Of a stretch of 64,000 nucleotides of DNA, positions 17,398-24,684 are shown piece by piece; the stretch's first letter is position 1, and the number at the start of each line of letters is the position of its first letter. Location of the stretch: the NCBI GenBank assembly GCA_020848035.1, contig JADLAX010000018.1, positions 1 through 64,000 of the forward strand, written 5' to 3'. The translations under genes and the position numbers were made by a program. The notes beneath the pieces are model-generated. The model was given only the letters and a program-made list of their open reading frames with translations, did not search any database and was not told where the DNA came from. The stretch is from Anaerolineae bacterium. Lineage in GTDB: Bacteria; Chloroflexota; Anaerolineae; Promineifilales; Promineifilaceae.

Positions 17398-17540
17398 TAT
17401 AATCAAACGGGAGACGAATAGGTTTGCTCAAGTCGTTTCCCTCCATTCATTGTCTGAGCAAATAATTGCGTTTCAGGCAAACAAGTAGTACGTAAACAGT
17501 ATCTCTTTTCGAAGAGTTGGAGCCAATTAAAATACTGTTT
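17398..17540 (+). promoter_or_regulatory. Promoter and structured leader of the subtilase gene
   Basis: TATAAT at 17398-17403 is followed by a long leader with nested inverted repeats: TTTGCTCA (17423-17430) with TGAGCAAA (17455-17462), and AAACAGTAT (17494-17502) with ATACTGTTT (17532-17540). Just inside the latter is CTCTT-TTCG-AAGAG (17503-17516), a UUCG-capped hairpin. Such a leader may control stability or translation; it matches no riboswitch I recognise. Confidence 0.4.
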
Positions 17541-17560
17541 GCGCAAGGGGAGTCAATCAC

Positions 17561-19231
17561 ATGAAGCACAAATTTTTGTTTGCAGCCTTGTTGGTCGTGT
17601 TGACAGTGCTGCTGGGCGTCCCATTTGTCGCTGGCGGAACGGACTCGGTTGCTGTCATCGTCCAGGCCGACAGTGTGGAAACGGCCGCAGCCATTGTTGA
17701 CGCCTACGGTGGTGAGCTGAATGAACAGCTAGCCATCATTAATGCCGTTTCGGCCACTCTACCAAGCAGCGTGCTAGAAGCCGTAGCCGCAGATGCCCGG
17801 ACAGTGGCCTTGCATCAGGATGAGGAAGCCAGTGTGGCGGGCATCAACGCCGCCCGGCGCGGCAACCGTCTCGACGCCACCTTCCCGGAAGTGATGGGCG
17901 TGGATGACGTGTGGGCCGAGCGCGTTTGGGGCAAGCGGATTGGCGTGGCGGTGGTCGATACCGGTATCGCTCTGGATACCTGGAATGTGCGCCGCGTTGT
18001 AGCCCGCTACGATGCCCTGGACAACGGTGCCCGCCTGCGCGATCCTCACGGTCATGGCACCATGATGGCCAGCCTGATTGGTAACGACACCGCAGATGCC
18101 AATGGTTATATTGGCATTGCCCCCAAAGTGCAGTTTATTGACGTGCGGGCGCTGGACGCCGAAGGCAAGGGCACCTACACCGACATCATCGAAGGGTTGA
18201 ACTGGATTCTGGCCAACAAAAACCGCTACAACATTCGCGTGGTGAATCTGTCGCTGTTAGGCGGCATCAGCAGCCCGTATTGGGCCGATCCGATCAACCA
18301 GGCTGTTGAGGCGCTGTGGGAGGCCGGTATTGTGGTGGTGGCTGCGGCCGGTAACGAAGGCCCAGAGGCCATGACCATTGCCGCGCCCGGCAACGACCCG
18401 TTTGTCATTACCGTGGGCGCATTCACCGACAACTATACGCCCGATGATCCGAGCGACGATTACGTAACCCCGTTTAGTGGCGCTGGCCCAACCGAGGTTG
18501 GTTTTGTGAAGCCAGACGTGGTGGCCCCCGGGGCACACATGCTCACAACCGCCCCCGCTGGTTCTGCCTGGGTACGGCAAAATCGTGAGGCACGGGTGAC
18601 GGGCAACTATTTCGAAATCGCGGGAACTTCCTCGGCAACGGCCGTTACCTCCGGTTTGGTCGCCCTGATGCTGGATGAAAACCCGCACATGACGCCCAAC
18701 GAAGTGAAATACGCCCTCATGGCCTCGGCACAGCCCGCCGCTTATGACGATGGCACACTGGCCTGGAGCATCTTCCAGCAGGGTGCCGGGCGCGTCTGGG
18801 CGCCAGCCGCTGTGCTGGACCCGGCCGAAGGCGAAGCCAACGCAGGCATGATTCCTGGCGAACCGTACGTCGGCCCCGTAGTTTACCGCGATGGCCAGTT
18901 CGTACTGGTGGATGAAAATGGCGAACCGCTGGCTGGCACCGAAGGCTACTCCTGGGTTGGTGGTTACAGCTGGGTGGGTGGCTATTCGTGGGTCGGTGGT
19001 TACTCCTGGGTCGGTGGCTACTCCTGGGTGGGTGGCTACTCCTGGGTGGGCAACACCGACTGGGACGAATGGACGCAAGAAGACGTCTGGCAGAGTGGTT
19101 ACTCCTGGGTAGGCGGCTACAGCTGGGTCGGTGGCTACTCCTGGGTGGGCGGCTACAGCTGGGTCGGTGGTTACTCCTGGGTGGGTGGCTACTCCTGGGT
19201 GGGTGTTGGCCTGACACCTTTTGAAGAATAA
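17561..19231 (+). CDS. Secreted subtilisin-like S8 protease with GYSWVG repeat tail
   Basis: 556 residues with a GGGG ribosome-binding region and a signal peptide (FLFAALLVVLTVLLGVPFVAGG). An inhibitor-like propeptide (about 30-90) precedes the S8 domain: Asp in VAVVDTGIA, His in DPHGHGTMMAS, Asn in AAAGNEGP, Ser in AGTSSATAV. After the catalytic domain come six GYSWVG hexapeptides, the spacer NTDWDEWTQEDVWQS, six more GYSWVG, and an acidic end. The family degrades proteins outside the cell. The repeat tail is not part of the S8 fold and may anchor the enzyme or bind a surface partner; the tiny peptide at 14017 has similar units. Confidence 0.92.
   Translation: MKHKFLFAALLVVLTVLLGVPFVAGGTDSVAVIVQADSVETAAAIVDAYGGELNEQLAIINAVSATLPSSVLEAVAADARTVALHQDEEASVAGINAARRGNRLDATFPEVMGVDDVWAERVWGKRIGVAVVDTGIALDTWNVRRVVARYDALDNGARLRDPHGHGTMMASLIGNDTADANGYIGIAPKVQFIDVRALDAEGKGTYTDIIEGLNWILANKNRYNIRVVNLSLLGGISSPYWADPINQAVEALWEAGIVVVAAAGNEGPEAMTIAAPGNDPFVITVGAFTDNYTPDDPSDDYVTPFSGAGPTEVGFVKPDVVAPGAHMLTTAPAGSAWVRQNREARVTGNYFEIAGTSSATAVTSGLVALMLDENPHMTPNEVKYALMASAQPAAYDDGTLAWSIFQQGAGRVWAPAAVLDPAEGEANAGMIPGEPYVGPVVYRDGQFVLVDENGEPLAGTEGYSWVGGYSWVGGYSWVGGYSWVGGYSWVGGYSWVGNTDWDEWTQEDVWQSGYSWVGGYSWVGGYSWVGGYSWVGGYSWVGGYSWVGVGLTPFEE
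18944..19204 (+). repeat. Twelve 18-bp units encoding GYSWVG, in two blocks of six
   Basis: Blocks at 18944-19051 and 19097-19204 flank a 15-residue Trp/Asp-rich spacer. Synonymous differences between units show selection on the peptide. Confidence 0.92.
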
Positions 19232-19276
19232 GGTGTAGGGCGGTTTGCGAACCGCCCCTACAGAATTAAAATAATC

Positions 19277-19311
19277 GAGGCGGCTGCCGGATGGGCAGCC
19301 GCCTCTTTTTT
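19277..19311 (+). terminator. Rho-independent terminator of the subtilase
   Basis: GAGGCGGCTGCC (19277-19288) pairs perfectly with GGCAGCCGCCTC (19294-19305), followed by TTTTTT. A second hairpin built on GGGCGG...CCGCCC lies just before it. Confidence 0.88.
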
Positions 19312-19324
19312 GTTTAGGCTGAAG

Positions 19325-19367
19325 GGACGCGGAGCGTCCTGATCTTCATTCCACGCTGAGCGTGGAA
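19325..19367. repeat. Two adjacent small hairpins
   Basis: GGACGC-GGA-GCGTCC (19325-19339) and TTCCACGC-TGA-GCGTGGAA (19349-19367) lie side by side between convergent genes. They look like short dispersed palindromes; no protein is encoded. Confidence 0.5.
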
Positions 19368-19452
19368 CGAGACAATGCGACGAATAAGAGAAATGAAGCG
19401 AATAATTGATTCGAGCCATTCGTCCATTGGTCTCATTCGTGATTTGCTTTTT

Positions 19453-20967
19453 TTAGCTGCCGTCGCGGATGACGCGGCAGGATTCGATGTCGAAGGTGAC
19501 CTGGCCGATGTTGAGGTTGGTTTTGTTGCGGAAGCTGGCGGCAAACTGCATGAAACGGTAGACATCGGCGAAGTTGGTGGCCAGGCCAACGGAGATGCGA
19601 ATGGCCCCGGCGCTTTTGTTGCCGCGATGCTGGATAAGCTGCATGAAGCGGGGCAGGGTCATGTCTTCGGCTTCAGACAGGCCAGCCAACATATCTTCGC
19701 GGGTGAGCCCTTCGGCGATTTCACCCGCGCCGGGGTTGCAGAAGCAGCCGGTGCGCAGGGAGATGCCCTGCTCGTTGGCCAGCTCTTCGATGCGGCGGTA
19801 ATCCAGCAGGTGGCCGTCGGGATCATAAAAGTTGAGGGTGACGGTGCCGCCGCGCATCTCTGTGTTGGTGGGGCCGTAGAGGCGAATCATGGGACGGCCG
19901 TTCCCATGCGCCAATCCCAGCAACTGCTCAATCAGCCAGCCGGTGAGGCAGCGCACTCGCTCGCCAATCGTGTCTAACCCGGCTTTTTGCAAATGCTCCA
20001 GGCCAATCTGCACGGCCGGAATGTTGAGGTAATTCACCGTGCCGTCTTCAAAGGCGGCTTCATTGGGGGCCAGGTAGTGGCCGCCCGCCTGGACGCTGGC
20101 AAAGTTCACCGTGCCCCCGGCAAACCAGGGGCGGTGCAGCTTGCCCAACACGCTTTTGCGAATGAGCAGTGCGCCTAACCCGGTGGGGTAGCCAAACATC
20201 TTGTAAAACGACATCGTCACAAACTCTGGCTTCACCTGGCTGAGGTCCAGGCGGCTGGTGGGCACGTAGGCGGCCACATCCAGGCAGACATCCCAGCCCT
20301 GTGCCTGGGCGCGGGCTACCAGCGCCAGCGGATGTTTGACGCCGGAGAAGTTGGACTGCGCCGGGAAGGCAAACAGGTTGTGCTGGGCCGGGTCGCCCGC
20401 CGCCAGCAGGTTGTCCAGCGCGGCTTCGTCGAGGCGTAGGTCCGGCGTGGTGAGGGGGACGTAGGTGAACTCGGCCCCTTTGTTGCGGGCAAATTCGCGG
20501 ATGCCGTTGACGGAGTTGTGATTGTCGTAGGTGAGCAGGTAACGGCCGCCAGGGGCAAACGGATACGCTTCGCCGACCAGCTTGAGGGCGTTGCTGGCGT
20601 TCATGGTGAAGACGGCGATGTATTCGGCGGGATCGGCATTGAAGTAGGCCAGCACGGCGTGGCGGGTGCCTTCTACCATGTCGGTCATGGCCAGGGAGGT
20701 GGGGTTGGCGGAGTGCGGATTACCGAGCACCTGGGTTTTGAGGATGGCCATGTGGGCATCGAGCTGGCTTTCGGCGTAGAGGCCGCCGCCGGTGTAGTCG
20801 AGGTAAATTTGGTGGGTGGTGTCGAGACGGCCGTATTCCGTCCGGCGCCACTCATCAAGCAGCTGGGTGCTGGCGTAAGTGGGATACACCTGCACAAACG
20901 CGTCGTACGCCTGCTGCATAGTGTCGGGATGGTAGGTTTGCTGTTCGGTCTGAGCTGCGTGGGTCAT
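19453..20967 (-). CDS. Class V aminotransferase, cysteine desulfurase/Moco sulfurase-like
   Basis: 504 residues. PLP-dependent class V fold: IYLDYTGGGLYAESQ at the N-terminus, TMNASNALKLVGEAY, DVAAYVPTSRLDLS, and the Schiff-base Lys in MSFYKMFGYPTGLGALLIRK. SLRTGCFCNPGAGE offers a catalytic Cys. The opening and C-terminal half are closest to the N-terminal domain of molybdenum cofactor sulfurases, which move sulfur from cysteine. No molybdoenzyme lies nearby, so the acceptor is unknown. Transcribed alone, convergent with the subtilase. Confidence 0.82.
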   Translation of the reverse strand: MTHAAQTEQQTYHPDTMQQAYDAFVQVYPTYASTQLLDEWRRTEYGRLDTTHQIYLDYTGGGLYAESQLDAHMAILKTQVLGNPHSANPTSLAMTDMVEGTRHAVLAYFNADPAEYIAVFTMNASNALKLVGEAYPFAPGGRYLLTYDNHNSVNGIREFARNKGAEFTYVPLTTPDLRLDEAALDNLLAAGDPAQHNLFAFPAQSNFSGVKHPLALVARAQAQGWDVCLDVAAYVPTSRLDLSQVKPEFVTMSFYKMFGYPTGLGALLIRKSVLGKLHRPWFAGGTVNFASVQAGGHYLAPNEAAFEDGTVNYLNIPAVQIGLEHLQKAGLDTIGERVRCLTGWLIEQLLGLAHGNGRPMIRLYGPTNTEMRGGTVTLNFYDPDGHLLDYRRIEELANEQGISLRTGCFCNPGAGEIAEGLTREDMLAGLSEAEDMTLPRFMQLIQHRGNKSAGAIRISVGLATNFADVYRFMQFAASFRNKTNLNIGQVTFDIESCRVIRDGS

Positions 20968-21298
20968 GGGAACTCCTTCAAAATAATTTAACGCAGAGTC
21001 GCGGAGGCGCAGAGAATAAGGAAAATCTGTGTCATCTATGCAATCTGTGGATTTTCATTTATGGTGTTGAGCTTGCGCTCATGTCGTCTCCTTCGTTAAT
21101 GGGACGCGGATAAACGCGGATTATTTATTTCATGTTCGGTTACAGGTTGCCATTTTAACGTGAAGGTTGGCGATTTCATAGTTACAATCCCCCGACAAAT
21201 GTCATCAATGATGAAACTCATCCACAGTTACGCAGATTGCACAGATTGTTTTATCTGCGAAATCTGCGTAATTTGTGGCTTTTTAGGAGGAAAGAATT
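20968..21298. other. Intergenic gap with iterated words
   Basis: Divergent gap between the aminotransferase and the M42 peptidase. It holds recurring pieces such as AACGCAGAGTCGCGGAGGCGCAG and ATTGCACAGATTG..ATCTGCGAAATCTGCG, also seen near 10740, 39000, 39700 and 55050. The peptidase ribosome-binding site (GGAGG) is at the end. No gene is seen. Confidence 0.5.
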
Positions 21299-22345
21299 AT
21301 GGTGAAGGATCATCCGGCTTTGCAGTTGTTTTCTGATTTACTGGTGGCTGCACCCAGCGGGCGGGAGGCGGCGCTGGCCGCTGTGGTGCGCCAGAAGCTT
21401 ACCGATTGGGACATCCCGCACACTCAGGATGGCATGGGCAATGTGCTCGTGCGGCTGGACGGCCGTTCCCCCCAAGCCCCCCTCGTCATGTACGCCGCCC
21501 ACATGGATGAAATCGGGTTGGTCGTCACCAAAATCAACGGCGACGGCAGCCTGCAAGTGAGCAACAGCGGCGGCCTGCTGCCCTGGAAGCTGGGCGAAGG
21601 GCCGGTGGAGATTTTGGGCGACCAGGAAACGATCGTCGGCGTGCTGTCGATGGGTTCGACGCACACGGCCAATGCGAGTGATACGGCCGTTACTTGGAAC
21701 AATGTGCAGGTGATGACCGGGTTATCGCCCGCGCAGCTGAAAGCGGCGGGGGTGCGGCCTGGCTCAACCGGCGTGCCCACCCGCGAGCGACGCGGCCCGG
21801 TGCTGTTTGGCGATCCGGCCGACCCGCTGGTGGGGGCGTGGACGTTTGACGACCGCATGGGCGTCGTGGCCCTGCTGCGGCTGCTGCAAACGATGCAGCG
21901 GGAAGGGATACGGCCGTTCCATCCCACCCTCATTGCCTTTACCGTGAGCGAAGAAGTGGGCGGGCACGGGGCCAAATCATTGGCGATGCGTGAACAGCCG
22001 GAGATCTTCATCAGCGTGGATGGGGCACCGATTCCGCCGGGTACGCCGCTGGCATTAGACGGCCGTCCGGCCATCTGGAGCAAGGACCGGTTGGGGCATT
22101 ACGACCAGCCGCTGCTGCTGGCGCTGTGCCGCGCGGCGCGGAACGCCGGGACGGAGCTGCAAACCGTCGTGTATGACAGTGCCGCCAGTGATGCCAGCCT
22201 GGTCTACTATGCCGGTGGGGCGCAGCGCATTGCCTGCATGGGCCAGGTACGGGCCAACAGCCACGGTTACGAGGTGGCCCGGCTGGCCGTGTTTGACCAC
22301 ATGCTGAACACGCTGGTGCAGTTCGTGCGGGACTTTGCAGGATAG
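21299..22345 (+). CDS. M42 family metallo-aminopeptidase
   Basis: 348 residues, GGAGG nine bases before the ATG. Metal and catalytic motifs of the M42 glutamyl-aminopeptidase/cellulase-M family are present: AAHMDEIGL, TFDDRMGVVALL, SEEVGGHGA, DGAPI and the late NSHGYEV. These cytosolic, often tetrahedral dodecameric enzymes trim peptides from the N-terminus. Length fits. A 17-bp inverted repeat follows the stop and may end transcription. Confidence 0.9.
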   Translation: MVKDHPALQLFSDLLVAAPSGREAALAAVVRQKLTDWDIPHTQDGMGNVLVRLDGRSPQAPLVMYAAHMDEIGLVVTKINGDGSLQVSNSGGLLPWKLGEGPVEILGDQETIVGVLSMGSTHTANASDTAVTWNNVQVMTGLSPAQLKAAGVRPGSTGVPTRERRGPVLFGDPADPLVGAWTFDDRMGVVALLRLLQTMQREGIRPFHPTLIAFTVSEEVGGHGAKSLAMREQPEIFISVDGAPIPPGTPLALDGRPAIWSKDRLGHYDQPLLLALCRAARNAGTELQTVVYDSAASDASLVYYAGGAQRIACMGQVRANSHGYEVARLAVFDHMLNTLVQFVRDFAG

Positions 22346-22350
22346 GGGCA

Positions 22351-22402
22351 TGAAACGTGAAGCGTGAAACGTGAAATTGCACTCGTCACGCTTCACGTTT
22401 CA
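22351..22402. repeat. 17-bp inverted repeat (GTGAAACGTGAA word)
   Basis: TGAAACGTGAAGCGTGA (22351-22367) is exactly inverted at 22386-22402. The same word builds inverted repeats at 37876-37917 and near 47730-47770. Likely terminates the peptidase transcript. Confidence 0.6.
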
Positions 22403-22475
22403 CGCTTCATTCGATATCTTCACATTCTCTTAACCCGCTTGCGGTATCATCGGGCCATTCGATTCAACAAACGTA

Positions 22476-22540
22476 AGACCTGACAGGTGCCCCATAACCA
22501 CCCTGGTCATTTAGGTTGCGACGGGGCACCTGTCAGGTCT
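22476..22540. repeat. 18-bp perfect inverted repeat with ACCTGACAGGT core
   Basis: The arm 22476-22493 is exactly inverted at 22523-22540, with a 29-base loop. Each arm contains the smaller palindrome ACCTGACAGGT. It ends right before the ribosome-binding site of the dioxygenase gene, so it could be a mobile miniature element or a translation-control hairpin. Confidence 0.65.
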
Positions 22541-22556
22541 AGTGGAGGTAAACCCG

Positions 22557-23381
22557 ATGGACAATGATGATGTGATGATTGGCCGCGTGCTGACGCGGCG
22601 TGAGGCGATTCAACTGCTGGGGGCGGTGGGGTTGGCGGCATTGGTCGGCTGTGGGCCGGAGAGCGGTGGGGAGCAAACGGCCGTTGCCCCCACCACCCAA
22701 GCCAGTACGGCCGTTCCGCCCACCACCACTATCCCCAATCCAACGGCCACACTGGCAGAGGCCGCTGCCCAGGGCAGCAGCGTGCCCACCTGCGTCGTGC
22801 GCCCGGCGCTCACCGAGGGGCCGTATTTTGTCGATGAGCGGCTGAATCGCCGCGACATTCGCTCTGACCCCACCGATGGATCGGTGGTGGACGGGGCACC
22901 GCTGCTGCTGGCCTTTAACGTGTCGCAGATTACTGCGGCGGGCTGCACCGCTTTTCCTGGCGCGATTGTGGACATCTGGCACTGTGATGCACGCGGCATT
23001 TATTCGGATGCCAGCGACCGCAGCTTTAACACGGTGGGGCAGCAGTTCCTGCGCGGCTACCAGGAGACGGACGCCAACGGCCGTGCTGAGTTCCTCACCA
23101 TCTACCCTGGCTGGTACAACGGCCGTGCGGTGCACATTCACTTCAAAGTGCGCTCGTCGCTGGATGACACGGGGGTGGAATTTACCTCGCAGCTCTTTTT
23201 TGATGAGGCGTACACGGACCAGGTATACCAGCAGGAGCCATACGCCAGCATGGGGCAGCGCACCATCCTTAACAGCCAGGACGGCATCTACCAGCAGAGC
23301 GGCGGGCAGCTGACGCTGACCGTGGCGGAAGGCAGCGATGGCTACGTGGCCAGCTTCGACATTGGCCTGGACATGACGTAG
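22557..23381 (+). CDS. Secreted intradiol ring-cleavage dioxygenase-like lipoprotein
   Basis: 274 residues from the ATG at 22557, chosen because GGAGGTAA precedes it; an upstream GTG would lie inside that ribosome-binding site. The N-terminus has RR before a hydrophobic helix ending in the lipobox LVGC, suggesting Tat-exported lipoprotein. After a Thr/Pro-rich linker the domain shows GPYFVDE, GAIVDIWHCDARGIYSD, RGYQETDANG and YPGWYNGRAVHIHFKV, giving the two Tyr and two His that bind Fe(III) in protocatechuate 3,4-dioxygenase-like enzymes. It may cleave catechols outside the cell; no catabolic partner genes are nearby. Confidence 0.88.
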   Translation: MDNDDVMIGRVLTRREAIQLLGAVGLAALVGCGPESGGEQTAVAPTTQASTAVPPTTTIPNPTATLAEAAAQGSSVPTCVVRPALTEGPYFVDERLNRRDIRSDPTDGSVVDGAPLLLAFNVSQITAAGCTAFPGAIVDIWHCDARGIYSDASDRSFNTVGQQFLRGYQETDANGRAEFLTIYPGWYNGRAVHIHFKVRSSLDDTGVEFTSQLFFDEAYTDQVYQQEPYASMGQRTILNSQDGIYQQSGGQLTLTVAEGSDGYVASFDIGLDMT

Positions 23382-23408
23382 GGGGACACAGAGGGCACAG
23401 AGGGGGAA

Positions 23409-23440
23409 GAGAGCACAAAGAGAATCCTCTTTTTGCTCTG
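23409..23440 (+). terminator. Hairpin after the dioxygenase gene
   Basis: AAAGAG-AATC-CTCTTT nested within AGAGC...GCTCT, running on to TGTTTT. Probable terminator. Confidence 0.4.
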
Positions 23441-23566
23441 TGTTTTACTTCGGCTGCGCTCAGCACAAGTCTGTGGCTTATCTGGAAGGAACGGCCGTTG
23501 ACCGAATCTGCTTAACTGTGTAACAATTAACGTGTCTTACGTTGACCTTTACAGGAGTGTCGGAAA

Positions 23567-23947
23567 ATGCCCACCCAGCTAGATTTGACCCCAGAAAAAG
23601 TTGCTGTTTATCGTGCTGCTGCTCTCAAGCGACAACGACAGGAAAAAGAAGATAACCGCCGTCGTCGTGAAAAAGCGTGGCAGGCCGCCCGTCAAGCGGC
23701 TGCCCTGCTGCGCCAGCAGTTTGCGGTAACGCGGGTGGTTGTGTTTGGTTCGTTGGCGCGTGAAAATGGTTTTAACCGATGGTCCGACGTAGATATTGCC
23801 GCCTGGGGAATTGCGCCAGAGCAAACGTTCCGTGCGATTGGCGCAGTTATGGATTTGCCAACAGAGATTCCGGTGAATTTGGTGGACATTGCTACGGCAC
23901 GGCCAGCGCTTTTAGTGGTTATTGAGCAAGAAGGCATCGAATTGTGA
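23567..23947 (+). CDS. MNT-type nucleotidyltransferase (MntA-like antitoxin)
   Basis: 126 residues, AGGAG before the ATG. A basic helical N-terminus (KRQRQEKEDNRRRREKAW) leads to the catalytic motif VVVFGSLARENGFNRWSDVDIA (GS then D-x-D). In MntA/HepT systems this enzyme inactivates the HEPN RNase by AMP transfer. The following HepT-like gene overlaps by four bases. Because that toxin gene carries a frameshift, this may be an antitoxin left without its target. Confidence 0.83.
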   Translation: MPTQLDLTPEKVAVYRAAALKRQRQEKEDNRRRREKAWQAARQAAALLRQQFAVTRVVVFGSLARENGFNRWSDVDIAAWGIAPEQTFRAIGAVMDLPTEIPVNLVDIATARPALLVVIEQEGIEL

Positions 23948-24427
23948 TTCCAGCATATTTGGAACTCGTCTCACGCATCCGTTTAGAGTTGGGTGATTTA
24001 GAGAACGCGGTTTCGCGAGCAGAGCGGGCTATTCAGGCCGCGAGAGAACGTCCTGAAGATCAGGATCTGTATATGGATTCTGCCGCTTTAAATTTGCATG
24101 ATTTTTATGCCGGTCTAGAGCGTATCTTTCAACAAATCGGTTCGACGGTTGATGGTAATATTCCCACAGGGCATAACTGGCATCGGGAACTGTTGCAGCA
24201 AATGGAATCTGACTTACCAGAGCTGCGCCCGCCTGTGTTGACAACCGAAGCAGTAAAGAGCCTCGATGAGTTTTTACGGTTTCGGCATGTTTTGCGCAAC
24301 ATATTATGCCTTTCAGTTTGATCCCGAACGAATTGCCCGGCTGGTTAGCCTTTTGCGCCCGGTGTGGCAGCGGGTAGAGACAGAGTTAACCGTTTTTACT
24401 TCTTTCCTGGAACAAGTTGGCAAATAG
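23944..24427 (+). pseudogene. HepT-like HEPN toxin, frameshifted
   Basis: The frame from 23944 encodes a HepT-like helical protein through DEFLRFRHVLRNI and then stops at 24321. One extra base at about 24303-24305 breaks it: the next frame continues with YAFQFDPERIARLV...TSFLEQVGK to the stop at 24427, just as an intact HepT would. The RHxxRNxY region is the active-site area of this family. Either a loss-of-function mutation, a sequencing error in a homopolymer-poor site, or less likely programmed frameshifting. Translation is coupled to the nucleotidyltransferase. Confidence 0.75.
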
Positions 24428-24446
24428 AATAGAAACTGGCTTGATG

Positions 24447-24660
24447 TCACCGGTGGCGGAAGAGGGTTTGCTGGTGCCAGCTAATGGATTTGGCGAAGGG
24501 CCACAGCGACTGATCATTTGGGCCGAGGAACGGCCGTTTGCCAAACGCAGTCAGGTGGCCGGGGATGTTGTCTGGGGCGGCCAGTTAGGGCGAGAGCTTG
24601 ATCTGGTAGCTGGCGGTGAGCGTTACCAGCCCTTCATCAAATGACCAAGGGAGAGAAGCG
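24447..24660 (-). pseudogene. C-terminal remnant of an HNH endonuclease
   Basis: Reading the minus strand from about 24660, one frame gives PWSFDEGLVTLTASYQIKLSP, a stop, then LAAPDNIPGHLTAFGKRPF, ..WPFAKSISWHQQTLFRHR and the true stop at 24447. The pattern FD-GL-TL--Y-I--SP ... AISWH---LFR resembles the tail of HNH restriction-type nucleases. The N-terminal part and HNH centre are missing; the remnant ends where the AT-rich island begins, suggesting the island replaced or split this gene. It still carries ACGGCCGT, so it belongs to the host DNA. Confidence 0.55.
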
Positions 24661-24684
24661 ACCGTTGATATTTGATTGGGCAGA

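Noticed and set aside
18944..19204. Tandem repeats considered as a CRISPR array
   Set aside because: The 18-base units are contiguous, in frame and encode GYSWVG; there are no unique spacers and no cas genes.
24417..24644. A 75-residue plus-strand frame between the HepT remnant and the island
   Set aside because: Opposite the HNH remnant, whose reading matches a protein family pattern better; no start signal.
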